From assembly GCF_007786455.1 (NCBI RefSeq), contig NZ_VNJK01000001.1, positions 2,814,673 through 2,878,672 of the forward strand: 64,000 nt of DNA, given 5' to 3'. A program made the translations under genes and the position numbers. The notes under the pieces are model-generated. The model saw only the letters and a list, made by a program, of their open reading frames with translations, did no database searches and was not told the DNA's origin. Origin of the DNA: Paenibacillus agilis (GTDB lineage Bacteria; Bacillota; Bacilli; Paenibacillales; Paenibacillaceae). Each line of letters opens with the position of its first letter. Position 1 is the stretch's first letter. Below, in pieces: positions 40,592 to 48,751 of the stretch.

Positions 40592-41290
40592 GCGCTTCAT
40601 CCTCCATCGGAATTGGGATAAGGTTGGCTTCATTCTTTCTGAACCTTCTGACGTCATGGAGCAACATATTCTCGGCTGTCATTTTCCACACTTGTCGGTC
40701 CCTGCATGCCGGCTTGCTGGGTAGCCAGTGGACTGGTCTCGCGCGCACAGCTTATATAGGCATAAAGAACCATAAATCCTATTTTATATCATAATTGGAA
40801 ATGTTACTTGGGTAGAATTATATCAAAAGTTCGAAGAATGTATAGTAAAACTTTAGTTGATTGTGGTCTGTCCAACATAAGGTGTTAATATTTTGCCTAA
40901 AAAGAGCGAATGAAGAAGAAACGCTGGGAATGGGTTGCCATCAATCGAGGAATTCGACGCGTGTCGACATTCAGGTGGGGTGCCCTGTATTTTTCAGGTT
41001 TAATCATTCATCTTGCATTTTGATTCACGACATCTTTTACTGGTTCATGACTTTTTTATCACGAGACAATAAAAGAATAAAAAGTAAAATACATTTATAA
41101 AGAACGCTGTACTTGCAATTAGGAGTGGAGAGCAAATAATCGCAGTGTGAAGCGTTTCTGTTTGAGGACAAAAAACCAAGTGCTTGTTAGCAATGAACAA
41201 ATCGCTATAAAATTTATGCAGAGTATCTTATTTAGCGTATGTCTTGTACTTTTTCTATTTATCATATATCCCTTTTTACTATTGGATTAT
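40592..41290 (-). promoter_or_regulatory. Promoter/leader region of the ectB-pmx locus
   Basis: This 699-bp gap has no clear gene. On the minus strand an extended -10 element, TGATATAAT (TATAAT at 40817-40822), lies about 225 bases before the ectB start. An adjacent TTCGAAC differs by one base from a Spo0A half-box, and a second candidate, TGATATAAA, lies closer to the gene. No good -35 was seen. The upstream part is very AT-rich, as AbrB targets tend to be. A 34-codon open frame (40578-40682) overlaps the ectB start but has a poor ribosome binding site. Near 41011-41032 a TTCACGAC block resembles the right arm of the cassette-array repeats. Confidence 0.45.
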
Positions 41291-41902
41291 TTACTTTCCT
41301 AAATTGGTTCTCATTAACTCAGCAATTTTTCGATCATCTTCACTCTCAGATTGTTCGAGCTGTTCAATCACTCTTTTTTGCCGATCTTCAGAGTGATTTT
41401 GGCTCAACTTCCATTTCCCTTCCATTCGATTGATTTTCAATCTGAAAGGGACTATTCCACGTGTTAAACCTTCAACTAACTCATTATTCGTTTCATTGAT
41501 CTCATACGGGCTATCAACTGTCTCATACTTCGAAATTAATTTTTTAAGTGATTGCAAGACTTCGGTATGATCCTCGATAATTGCAACACTGCCGTAAACA
41601 TGCACAGCTACATAGTTCCAGGTTGGAACGGACATATTTGTCTCATACCATGAGGAAGAAATGTAAGTATGTGGTCCAGGAAAAACAGCAAGTACCTCTT
41701 GGCCCTCGATTTCTTTCCATTGTTCGTTCGGTCGTGCAAAATGGCTTATTAGACAATCATTCTCCCAATCTAACAAAAACGGCAAATGGGAAGCCACTGG
41801 GACGTTATCATGGGTAGAAAAAACAATTCCAAAGCTATTATTCTCGATAAATTCAAATAGTGAAGTGCGATCTTCAACCAAAAAATGTTTAGGAATATAC
41901 AT
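41291..41902 (-). CDS. paiB: PaiB-like FMN-binding negative transcriptional regulator
   Basis: This 203-residue protein belongs to the PaiB family, a split-barrel FMN-binding fold. The start MYIPKHF, the block VASHLPFLLDW, the segment LISHFARPNEQW and VFPGPHTYISSSWY are family hallmarks. In Bacillus subtilis, PaiB lowers protease and sporulation gene expression, but the biochemistry is poorly defined. The ATG has GAGAGGG eight bases upstream. It is the last gene of the AT-rich block before the pmx promoter region and lies on the same strand as its upstream neighbours. No paiA is adjacent, although a PaiA/BltD-like acetyltransferase lies 3 kb upstream at 44980. Confidence 0.85.
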   Translation of the reverse strand: MYIPKHFLVEDRTSLFEFIENNSFGIVFSTHDNVPVASHLPFLLDWENDCLISHFARPNEQWKEIEGQEVLAVFPGPHTYISSSWYETNMSVPTWNYVAVHVYGSVAIIEDHTEVLQSLKKLISKYETVDSPYEINETNNELVEGLTRGIVPFRLKINRMEGKWKLSQNHSEDRQKRVIEQLEQSESEDDRKIAELMRTNLGK

Positions 41903-41932
41903 GATGCAACCCTCTCAACGTTTACAATTTCG

Positions 41933-42391
41933 CTAAAGAATACGACGAAGATTGATGATTTCTTGTGCAGTTAGATGTACTTCTTCTAACTTTTCGCTCT
42001 TAGTTGGCTTAGTCGCAATTCTGTTAAGTTCCTCTTTGAGATTGTCTATTGCTAGTAGTTCTGAAGGTAGTTTCATGACAAAATATCTCAAACAATACAA
42101 TTTCCAAAGATCATCGTCGCTCTTGAGTATATTTTTAACTAAAGGAATCGTTTCTCGGGGTACTATTTTTACAAGTATTTCTGATATTTCAATGGAAATA
42201 GGCCAATTCATATCTTGAAGCCATGTTAGCAATTCTGGTAACAGCTCTATTAGCTCTTTTCTTTCAGCATGTTTCAAATGATTAACTCTTTCAAAATCAT
42301 GTTTGTCTCTTGGCAAAAGATCATTCAGCTTAACAATATGCTGCGCATCAGCAGCCGTTGCCCATCGAAGTTGAATATTGGAGTCGCTCAA
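41933..42391 (-). CDS. DUF5071-like protein
   Basis: This protein has about 152 residues. The block LLPRDKHDFERV, then LLPELLTWLQDMNWPI and ISEILVKIVP, resembles DUF5071, a small helical-repeat family of unknown function often found near SMI1/KNR4-type immunity genes. I place the start at the TTG at 42391 because GGGAGGTGATCAC precedes it. A longer in-frame ATG at 42436 would read through this ribosome binding site. It lies 30 bp upstream of paiB in the same direction. No enzymatic motif is visible. Confidence 0.7.
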   Translation of the reverse strand: MSDSNIQLRWATAADAQHIVKLNDLLPRDKHDFERVNHLKHAERKELIELLPELLTWLQDMNWPISIEISEILVKIVPRETIPLVKNILKSDDDLWKLYCLRYFVMKLPSELLAIDNLKEELNRIATKPTKSEKLEEVHLTAQEIINLRRIL

Positions 42392-42491
42392 AGTGATCAC
42401 CTCCCTTCCTCTCTCCACATTCATTTCGTTTACCATTCCACACTGCGTTTTTCGCGTGCAGTTAAAGCCTATACGTTTTTTCCATCATCAA

Positions 42492-42920
42492 TTAGAACTT
42501 ACGCTTCTGGTAGGGCAACCCAATCCCATCTTCACAATAGGACTTCAAACTATAAAGAAACATCCCCCAGTTATAATTGCAAAAACGATAAAACACTGTT
42601 AATTCTCTCCAATCCGAGTGCTTCAACGTAATATGCGACTTGTTATTTTTTTCTTCAATTTCAAATGAAATAAATGTATCAACCCACTCCGGATCAGAAT
42701 CCACACATTTCCAAACAATTTTACGATCCTTTTCCAGTTCCACGACTTGCATCTTTGTTACGTCATTACTGCCAAAATGAAACTCATTTATAAATCCGAT
42801 CTGGTCTTGAACAATTAGTTCATTCGTCCATACTTCTGATAAGCCTTCAGCTGTTGTTAGTACTTCATAAAGTTTTGCTGGGGTCACATTCACAATTTGA
42901 AGATGTTCAATGTTTGGCAT
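42492..42920 (-). CDS. SRPBCC/AHSA1-like ligand-binding domain protein
   Basis: This single-domain protein of about 142 residues resembles the SRPBCC/activator of Hsp90 ATPase homologue (START-like) superfamily. It has the N-terminal VTPAKLYEVLTTAEGLSEVW, a central beta sheet (INEFHFG, KIVWKCVDSDPEW) and a C-terminal helix with WGMFLYSLKSYCEDG. The family binds hydrophobic ligands or helps polyketide cyclization; the ligand here is unknown. The ATG at 42920 has GAGGAGG upstream, whereas the longer in-frame start at 42968 lacks one. Its stop lies 100 bp from the next gene, in a spacer with an AACGTATAGG block that weakly resembles the cassette-repeat right box. Confidence 0.75.
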   Translation of the reverse strand: MPNIEHLQIVNVTPAKLYEVLTTAEGLSEVWTNELIVQDQIGFINEFHFGSNDVTKMQVVELEKDRKIVWKCVDSDPEWVDTFISFEIEEKNNKSHITLKHSDWRELTVFYRFCNYNWGMFLYSLKSYCEDGIGLPYQKRKF

Positions 42921-42973
42921 AGTATAAACCTCCTCAGGATTTAAAAATATTAATTTCATGAGTACCATATAGT

Positions 42974-43441
42974 TTATAAAAGGCCCGCTTTTTTAAACAT
43001 TTCTTTCCTTAGCTTTCGCCCGACTCTCCAGTTGTAAATAATTTGTATAAGTAACGAAACAAAACTGACCCACAATAATAATAGTGCAGCCACGGAAGCT
43101 GTACCTATTAATCCTTCATCTGTTAGCAGACCGAAAAAAACTCTCTCTGAGCCAGCAGTCCCCCCAGTATCAGGCAATAAAATATGAGACAGCAAAAAAG
43201 ATATATAGACAGAGTAGTTAACCAGTTTCATTGTCTTTGACTTTTGATATTCCATTCTATGAAATGAACGATTTGAAAAATAAAAAAGAATGGCATGGAT
43301 GAGCATCGGTACTAAATAAAATGCTCGAAACAATCCTACGTTCATAAACCAGTTTAAACCTACAATGAATATACACAACAATGAAAAAATATTATATTTA
43401 CCTGCGTTAGTTAATGATTTCTCCTCTAATTGAGAACTCAT
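42974..43441 (-). CDS. Small integral membrane protein
   Basis: This 155-residue protein has about four hydrophobic segments (near residues 18-35, 40-55, 72-92 and 108-135) and a basic C-terminal tail (RVGRKLRKEMFKK). I do not recognise a named family. The ATG follows GGGGGC at normal spacing. It lies 22 bp after the kinase-like gene and 53 bp before the SRPBCC gene, so the three may form a small operon. Confidence 0.7.
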   Translation of the reverse strand: MSSQLEEKSLTNAGKYNIFSLLCIFIVGLNWFMNVGLFRAFYLVPMLIHAILFYFSNRSFHRMEYQKSKTMKLVNYSVYISFLLSHILLPDTGGTAGSERVFFGLLTDEGLIGTASVAALLLLWVSFVSLLIQIIYNWRVGRKLRKEMFKKAGLL

Positions 43442-43463
43442 ATCTTAGATGCCCCCTTGTTGT

Positions 43464-44570
43464 TCATCTTTCTCCCAGTACTCCCTGCAGCCCAGCTTCC
43501 ATACAGACCTGTTCAATCTTCTCCAATGGAAACGTGGCATTTCTATTATTCGACATAAGATTTGTGTAGAAATCATTGATCAAGACAGCTATTGGAGCGT
43601 ACCGCAAAATAATTTCTGCTGCTGAATCCATCAATTCAAGAGCTTCTTTACCCTCAGCACAGCGACGTATGAATTCGATTCGTTCAGCACGATCAAACTT
43701 CCCTGCCAGTGCTGCTGCAAGCCAGTTCACTAACCATGTCACCACATAATATCCATCATGATTCTTGTTTAATTCAATAAACGTTAATTCGGCAACTGTT
43801 AGTTCAAAGTGGGAAGAAGTAGCAAGACCAAAGTCTGAAATATAAAGGCGGTGTCCATCGGTTAAAATATTTTTAAAGTGAGCGTCAAAATGTAATAATC
43901 CGTTCTTATTCATAAAGGAGACAGCCGACCTCAATTCTGAATCCACCAATGCCAACGCTGTAGAAGCTGCACGTTCACCAATAGCGAACTGTTCGTTAAG
44001 CCAGTTATGGAGATTGTAAGGAATGTACTCACAGAACAGTACCACATCGTATTCAGCTTCTTTAAGTGACTCAATTCGCTCCCCTATTTTTGTAGAACCC
44101 CAAAACTCAACCAGTTGGGGAACATCGCTCAGTTCATCAGAGATTGGTTCGCGCCATTCTGGACTTTTTAACACCCGCCAGTGATACAGTAAGGGAAAGT
44201 TCTCACACTGTCTTTCCAGAACCCAGTTCGTAGCCATCGTATGGGCGGCGACCTCACGCCACGCTCCACTACCTGGTGAGCCTATACCATAGTGGCAATA
44301 TGGAGGAAGATCAAACATGTTTCTAGTAGACATAACATTTTCAGCGCTTCTTTCTAACTCCGTGAGCCGCACCTTTTTCACAAAAACAGGAATTTCATTG
44401 ATTTGCAATAAAGCCGTTGTACCACCAATTCCGGTATTTAGAATCGCAGCTTCTTCCACTCGATTTCTAAGCTGTTCATCACTAAGCAGTGTTAAAGAGG
44501 AAGTTACGGCATCATAGCGGGAAAGTCTTATATCATGGGGCAAATATAGCTCCTCAGATGATAGTTTCAT
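43464..44570 (-). CDS. Protein kinase-like/phosphotransferase family protein
   Basis: This 368-residue protein has the core of the protein-kinase/aminoglycoside phosphotransferase fold. It has a nucleotide-binding N-lobe with the candidate lysine in VFVKKVRLTELE, a hinge-like FCEYIPYNLHNWL, the catalytic loop LHFDAHFKNIL (the HxDxxxxN pattern of kinases) and DFGLATSS as the metal-binding DFG. The N-terminus is unusual and mostly acidic. Relatives are annotated as serine/threonine protein kinase family proteins in Bacilli and Streptomyces, but the substrate is not known. It could modify a protein or a small molecule. The ATG has AAAGGAG at good spacing. It is the first of three closely packed genes. 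Confidence 0.75.
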   Translation of the reverse strand: MKLSSEELYLPHDIRLSRYDAVTSSLTLLSDEQLRNRVEEAAILNTGIGGTTALLQINEIPVFVKKVRLTELERSAENVMSTRNMFDLPPYCHYGIGSPGSGAWREVAAHTMATNWVLERQCENFPLLYHWRVLKSPEWREPISDELSDVPQLVEFWGSTKIGERIESLKEAEYDVVLFCEYIPYNLHNWLNEQFAIGERAASTALALVDSELRSAVSFMNKNGLLHFDAHFKNILTDGHRLYISDFGLATSSHFELTVAELTFIELNKNHDGYYVVTWLVNWLAAALAGKFDRAERIEFIRRCAEGKEALELMDSAAEIILRYAPIAVLINDFYTNLMSNNRNATFPLEKIEQVCMEAGLQGVLGER

Positions 44571-44784
44571 AAGAGATAATCTCCTTTGGCTCTGTTACTT
44601 TGATGAACCCACTAATTATGCAAGACCACCTTACCTTCATAGGATAGCGCTAAGACCTCCAGCATCCTTGTCCTCTACCTTTTTAAAATCATGCTGTGTC
44701 AAATTTGAACGGCATAGAACCTATTGTTAGATGATACTGATCAGAAAAGAAGAAAGCCAAGCATGCAGCAACAATAGAAAGTAA

Positions 44785-44910
44785 CTACCAAGACCCTAAA
44801 ATACTCAGAATAAAAATAAGAGAAATTAGCCCAAGATGTACAATGGCTACATTTATTAAAAATTGAGCATGTTCTTCATTGAAGCTGAAATAGAAATACC
44901 AAAAAACCAT
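44785..44910 (-). CDS. Possible two-helix small membrane protein (or gene remnant)
   Basis: In the 409-bp gap 44571-44979 a minus-strand frame encodes 41 residues from an ATG (MVFWYFYF to LSILGSW), almost all in two hydrophobic helices split by FNEEHAQ. The frame is open further upstream with more hydrophobic codons but no start or ribosome binding site, so it may be a truncated gene. A canonical RYYYAAC box (ATCTAAC, minus strand) lies between it and the kinase gene. Confidence 0.35.
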   Translation of the reverse strand: MVFWYFYFSFNEEHAQFLINVAIVHLGLISLIFILSILGSW

Positions 44911-44979
44911 TAAGAACACGTATACAAGTATTATAAATTTTAGTTTTAATTGAGTGGCTTTCTTGTATTAATGTTTCAG

Positions 44980-45417
44980 CTATTCATACTCCAGTTTATA
45001 AACGACTTCCCCCTCTATAACTCGGCCGTCTTCTACGAATCCTAATTTTTCATATAATTGTTTGGCCCAATCATTCTCCGGTTCAAAGCTTATGTATATG
45101 ACTCGATGTTGTGTATCTTCTTTAATCTTTTTAATGACCTTCTCCATTGCTGCCTTTCCATATCCTTTGGACTGATGCTTCGTATCTATCATTAACCGAT
45201 AGATCCAATATTCATGGTCTTCTTCATCAATACAATACATCGTAAAACCAACTAAAACATCGTCATTATATATAGCCAAGCAAACACACTCTGGAAATGC
45301 TTTAGCCTGAGCAAGTGAAAACAAATTTGTCGCTACAAACTCTTTTTGTTCCTCAGCTACACTTAACTTTATGACATCAAAAAAATTACTTCGATTAATT
45401 TCTTTAAGTTCTATCAT
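44980..45417 (-). CDS. GNAT acetyltransferase (spermidine/BltD-like)
   Basis: This 145-residue GNAT N-acetyltransferase has the acetyl-CoA-binding core as YRLMIDTKHQSKGYGKAAMEKV (Q/RxxGxG/A in HQSKGYGKAA), preceded by VGFTMYCIDEEDHEYWIYRL and followed by YISFEPENDWAKQLYEKLGF. This arrangement is typical of spermine/spermidine acetyltransferases such as BltD. The ATG at 45417 follows GGAGGAACATTC; a longer ATG at 45438 lies before that ribosome binding site. The polyamine substrate is inferred from family resemblance only. Confidence 0.8.
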   Translation of the reverse strand: MIELKEINRSNFFDVIKLSVAEEQKEFVATNLFSLAQAKAFPECVCLAIYNDDVLVGFTMYCIDEEDHEYWIYRLMIDTKHQSKGYGKAAMEKVIKKIKEDTQHRVIYISFEPENDWAKQLYEKLGFVEDGRVIEGEVVYKLEYE

Positions 45418-45476
45418 GAATGTTCCTCCACTCATCATTATGGTAATCTTAGATTATAAATGCTGTGAAATTCTTC

Positions 45477-45587
45477 CTAGTGTCCGAAGTATAATACGGC
45501 GTATACTGTCCCTTGTTCGAATTGAGCTAAAACACCCCATTCTCGTGGCGGAAGTTGATTCTTCTGGCAAATTTGAATACCATTCAT
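45477..45587 (-). CDS. Short orphan ORF, likely gene fragment
   Basis: This 36-residue frame (MNGIQICQKNQLPPREW to YAVLYFGH) lies between the stop of the membrane-anchored gene and the GNAT start. It is in frame with a TTG just upstream but has only a weak GGA box. The amphipathic C-terminus looks like the tail of a larger domain, so it could be a remnant. I recognise no family. Confidence 0.25.
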   Translation of the reverse strand: MNGIQICQKNQLPPREWGVLAQFEQGTVYAVLYFGH

Positions 45588-45600
45588 CAATCCAATAAGA

Positions 45601-46422
45601 TCACAATTCTGTATCCTTTTTTAATTGTATTTCCTCTTCAACCTTTTTAAAATTACTTTTAGCTCTGAGAGATCCATGCCCTGATTGGAAAGTATTAATG
45701 TCCTGATACGATACTTCTTTTGTATTCCCCCACTTTTTCCACGGAATTTTATCATATCTATTGTGCATGAGATATTTAATTGGATTAATCGAACCTGGGG
45801 CATAGTTATAAGTCCCCATATTAACTGGATCGCTTACTAAAGTTCCGGTTCCTGTATTATAAACAGCTTCGAATCTTCCATCTTTTGAAATGAACTTAAC
45901 ATTTAATGCTCCGTCCATCCCTTTATAGTTATACATATGGTATTTTGAACTAAATAGCTTCCACTTACCTTCAGCAGCTAGAGCAATCATTTCATCTAGT
46001 TTTTTAGGTGCACCACCGTAAGAATTTAATACATTCCTAAAATAATGAAATTGCTCAGTAATTGAATCTAGCTTTCTAATATTTTTATCAAATACAATAA
46101 AGTATTGATTGAAACTTTCATGATTTATTAATGCATCTGGATCGTTTTCTAAGTCACTAATCATTCTAGTAATTACTGCAGTCGCTGCAATTTGACTAGA
46201 ACCATCAAAAACATACCATCTATCATTTTTCATTTTAATTTGTTTGTATAGAGCTTCTAATTCTTCGAAATACGCCTTAGATAAAAAATCACTCCCAGAT
46301 GACACACTAACATTCAAATCAGTATTTTTATAATTTAGAATTTTTAATTGTTCTGTTATGAATATCGATATCAGTATAATAAAAATAATACTTAATCCGT
46401 AGAATAATAACCTTCTCCTCAT
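45601..46422 (-). CDS. Membrane-anchored extracytoplasmic protein of unknown function
   Basis: This protein of about 273 residues has one N-terminal transmembrane anchor (residues 5-27, after MRRR) and a long soluble region that should face outside the cell. Visible features are a helical section (SKAYFEELEALYKQIKMKN), a beta-rich section (GRFEAVYNTGTGTLVSDP) and a C-terminal stretch with DKIPWKKWGNT followed by charged residues. I do not recognise the family. The ATG at 46422 is preferred because GAGGTG lies six bases upstream, ahead of the GTG at 46431. It is 52 bp downstream of the Nudix gene, on the same strand. Confidence 0.65.
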   Translation of the reverse strand: MRRRLLFYGLSIIFIILISIFITEQLKILNYKNTDLNVSVSSGSDFLSKAYFEELEALYKQIKMKNDRWYVFDGSSQIAATAVITRMISDLENDPDALINHESFNQYFIVFDKNIRKLDSITEQFHYFRNVLNSYGGAPKKLDEMIALAAEGKWKLFSSKYHMYNYKGMDGALNVKFISKDGRFEAVYNTGTGTLVSDPVNMGTYNYAPGSINPIKYLMHNRYDKIPWKKWGNTKEVSYQDINTFQSGHGSLRAKSNFKKVEEEIQLKKDTEL

Positions 46423-46474
46423 AAAATACACCTCACGAAAAGAATTCTACTAGTTACATTTTCTCACACTTTCT

Positions 46475-46930
46475 CTAATTAGAATCTCCAAGATAACAAG
46501 GTTTAGATTGTTTATTTACAAGCTGCTCTACAAGTTGCCTTGGATAAATTCTTTTTTCATGTAGTCTGTCAATCTCAATCCATTCTACTCCTACTTGATT
46601 GTCATCAGGATTAATTCCGTTATTGGGAGTCTGCGCTCCCGCTAATCTACATTCAAAATAAAACTCAACCTGATGAACGTCATAGTCCCATTCTGCGAAC
46701 TCATGATTGTTACCTATGTACTCTCTTATGTAAACAATATCTCCTACTTCTACTTGACAGCCTATTTCTTCTAAACATTCTCTGACTACCGCAGCTTTAA
46801 GCTCTTCCCCTTTTTCTTGACCACCACCGGGGAATAAATAAAAGCAGCCCTGCTCATCACTGTTCTTGGTTAGAAGCAACCGGTTCTCTTCTATAATTAT
46901 TGCTTTGGCTGAATTTCTTATTGGTTTCAT
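46475..46930 (-). CDS. Nudix hydrolase
   Basis: This 151-residue Nudix hydrolase has a complete Nudix box, GGGQEKGEELKAAVVRECLE followed by EIG, at about residues 35-57 (Gx5Ex7REuxEExGu). The N-terminal strands AKAIIIEENRLLLTKN and the C-terminal helix (LHEKRIYPRQLVEQLV) are typical. The substrate, a nucleoside diphosphate linked to another moiety, is not predictable. The ATG follows AAGGAG at eight bases. Upstream lies a 147-bp spacer with a half cassette-repeat. Confidence 0.88.
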   Translation of the reverse strand: MKPIRNSAKAIIIEENRLLLTKNSDEQGCFYLFPGGGQEKGEELKAAVVRECLEEIGCQVEVGDIVYIREYIGNNHEFAEWDYDVHQVEFYFECRLAGAQTPNNGINPDDNQVGVEWIEIDRLHEKRIYPRQLVEQLVNKQSKPCYLGDSN

Positions 46931-47024
46931 TGTTTTCTCCTTATTTATCTACTTATTTCATTATCCATTGCTTCATCTGATCTTTCATGGCACTAGCAAT
47001 TTCTCCGTCTCTCTTTTGTATTTT

Positions 47025-47066
47025 CAATTTCCCGATGCATGAATACAACACTATCTAAAGTTATCG
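47025..47066 (-). repeat. Partial attC-like repeat (left half)
   Basis: On the minus strand GATAAC is followed, after a longer than usual spacer, by TTCATGCATCGGG. This matches the left arms of the complete copies at 58286 and 58917 (TTCATGCATCG, TTCACGCATCGGG). No matching right arm was found, so this is a decayed or partial site. It lies just after the stop of the 47078 gene, where a cassette end would be. Confidence 0.4.
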
Positions 47067-47077
47067 ATCTCATAGTT

Positions 47078-47533
47078 TTAACATTCAAATAATGGTCTGA
47101 TCCATTCAACATCGAGTTCTACAAGCTTTGCAATTTCCTCTATTGAGTATCCTTGTTGTAGTGCTTTTTTTACTATTTCAACTTTTACTGTTCCTTCTCT
47201 TATTGTAGTTTCTGTGAATCTATCAAAATGTATCGTATCGTCTGCATCTGTACCATCGAGCGCGAAGACGCACCTATAAGTTCCAATACTCTCTCCCAAA
47301 TATAATATATCCAAATTACAGTATACAAAATCTGCATATCCATTTATATGAGTCAGTTGAATTGAATCAAGCTTTGTTCGTATTACTTTTAGATTTGATT
47401 TCTCTTTAAAGGTATTTAAATAATCTCTCCTATTTCCTTTGAACCAATTTTCTAAATACACGGTAAAGCCTTCTTTTGTTCTCTCCACGACCTGATGAGT
47501 CTTTGACCATTCAAGTAATTCATTCGTATTCAT
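47078..47533 (-). CDS. Uncharacterised protein, paralogue of the next gene upstream
   Basis: This 151-residue soluble protein begins MNTNELLEWSKTHQVVERTK, close to the start of the 47576-47914 product (MNSNELKEWANNNDIKKQ), so the two are probably diverged paralogues. The centre has the pattern YLGESIGTYRCVFALDGTD, matching YIGYYKLLYNFGGE of the neighbour. The C-terminus ends in a helix-turn-helix-like tail (QGYSIEEIAKLVELDVEWI) lacking in the shorter copy. Family and function are unknown; immunity-like proteins often show such local paralogy. The ATG follows AAGAGG. Confidence 0.6.
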   Translation of the reverse strand: MNTNELLEWSKTHQVVERTKEGFTVYLENWFKGNRRDYLNTFKEKSNLKVIRTKLDSIQLTHINGYADFVYCNLDILYLGESIGTYRCVFALDGTDADDTIHFDRFTETTIREGTVKVEIVKKALQQGYSIEEIAKLVELDVEWIRPLFEC

Positions 47534-47575
47534 AATGCAAGCCTCTTTTTTTAAAATTAAAATACAATCATTCGA

Positions 47576-47914
47576 TCATTCCCAAACTAAATAATCATCA
47601 AAAATTTCCCCACCAAAGTTGTATAGAAGTTTATAGTATCCGATATATTTATTGTTATATTGAATCTTTATTATCACCTCAATAAACTCACAATTTTCAT
47701 TATAATCCGTTTCAAATGTATCCCAATTTCTAATACTCATTGAAAGTTTATAATATACTAATTCAATTAATTCCGAGTTGTACTCTTTAAAATATTCCTC
47801 AAATTCACTTGGATCTTCGTTCATATAGTTTTCGAGACACTTCCAGAAACAATCAACAACTTGCTTCTTAATGTCATTATTGTTAGCCCATTCTTTAAGC
47901 TCATTTGAATTCAT
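47576..47914 (-). CDS. Uncharacterised acidic protein (short paralogue)
   Basis: This 112-residue acidic protein begins MNSNELKEWANNND and ends GGEIFDDYLVWE. It shares its N-terminal motif and the YxGxY core with the downstream 151-residue protein and lacks that protein's C-terminal tail. The ATG follows AAAGGAG. A 41-bp spacer with an A-run separates the two genes. No membrane segment or catalytic motif is visible. An immunity role is only a guess from size, charge and local duplication. Confidence 0.6.
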   Translation of the reverse strand: MNSNELKEWANNNDIKKQVVDCFWKCLENYMNEDPSEFEEYFKEYNSELIELVYYKLSMSIRNWDTFETDYNENCEFIEVIIKIQYNNKYIGYYKLLYNFGGEIFDDYLVWE

Positions 47915-47938
47915 TTAATACTCCTTTATTGATTAGAT

Positions 47939-48226
47939 CTACGAGTAGTAGCCGCCTTCTAGTAAATACGTTCTTGTCTCCTTATAGTGTTTATAGATCT
48001 TACTAAAGGCCCTATTAGCTTTATGCTGATACTGCCCATCACTTAGGCATGGTTTAATGACTTTCACTACTTGCGTCATACATGTATCACTAGGAATCTC
48101 ACCCGTTATTAATTTTTCTAGCTCTAGCTCAAATATGCCTTCAAAATTCTCTGAACAATCTCCATATACATAGATTGCTTTGTTATCGATCACTTCAAGT
48201 AATTTGAACTTGATACAGATTGCCAT
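47939..48226 (-). CDS. Uncharacterised small protein
   Basis: This 95-residue soluble protein starts MAICIKFKLLEVIDNKAIYVYGDC, continues with FEGIFELELEKLITGEIPSD and ends with a lysine/tyrosine-rich helix (AFSKIYKHYKETRTYLLEGGYYS). No named family is recognised. It is transcribed divergently from the acetyltransferase gene at 48292. The ribosome binding site is weak (AGAGATGG, distant). It lies 24 bp upstream of the 47576 gene, so the three orphan genes may be co-transcribed. Confidence 0.55.
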   Translation of the reverse strand: MAICIKFKLLEVIDNKAIYVYGDCSENFEGIFELELEKLITGEIPSDTCMTQVVKVIKPCLSDGQYQHKANRAFSKIYKHYKETRTYLLEGGYYS

Positions 48227-48291
48227 CGTAGAGTACCATCTCTCTATAACTGTTATTATTTATTCATCAAACCTAAACTGGAGTGATTTCA

Positions 48292-48741
48292 TTGAAAATG
48301 CATACAGATCGACTTGAATTAGTCCCCATTGATGTAGTCAATCGTCATGCTCCTACCTTCGCACAATATATGAATAATAAAAAGCATATTCAATTATACA
48401 TGGAACAATTAATAATTGATCCTGATTTGTTAGGTTGGGGTGTATGGTTAGCTATAAGTAAAGATTCCAATGAAGTAATTGGTGATATTGGGTTTAAAGG
48501 AAAACCCGTTAAAGAGACTGTAGAAGTAGGTTATGGCTTCATGCCGGGAGCACGAAATAAAGGCTATGCAACGGAGAGCGTTAAAGCCTTAGTAAATTGG
48601 GCATTTTTAACTAATAAAGTTAGCCATGTGGTAGCTGAATGTGCTGTAGACAATCATCCATCCATTAAAGTTCTTAAGAAATTAGGAATGCAACGAACGA
48701 GTTCTACGGATAAAATGATTTATTGGAAATTAACGAATTGA
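48292..48741 (+). CDS. GNAT acetyltransferase (RimJ/RimL-like)
   Basis: This 149-residue GNAT protein has the RimJ/RimL-type pattern: N-terminal TDRLELVPI, mid-domain VIGDIGFKGKP, the acetyl-CoA loop GYGFMPGARNKGYATESVKA and the C-terminal NHPSIKVLKKLGM. I place the start at the TTG (48292), eight bases after GGAG; the ATG at 48298 and GTG at 48283 are alternatives. It is one of only two clear plus-strand genes in the AT-rich block. It converges with the GNAT gene at 48752 (10 bp between stops). The substrate is unknown. Confidence 0.82.
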   Translation: MKMHTDRLELVPIDVVNRHAPTFAQYMNNKKHIQLYMEQLIIDPDLLGWGVWLAISKDSNEVIGDIGFKGKPVKETVEVGYGFMPGARNKGYATESVKALVNWAFLTNKVSHVVAECAVDNHPSIKVLKKLGMQRTSSTDKMIYWKLTN

Positions 48742-48751
48742 AGCTAATTTC

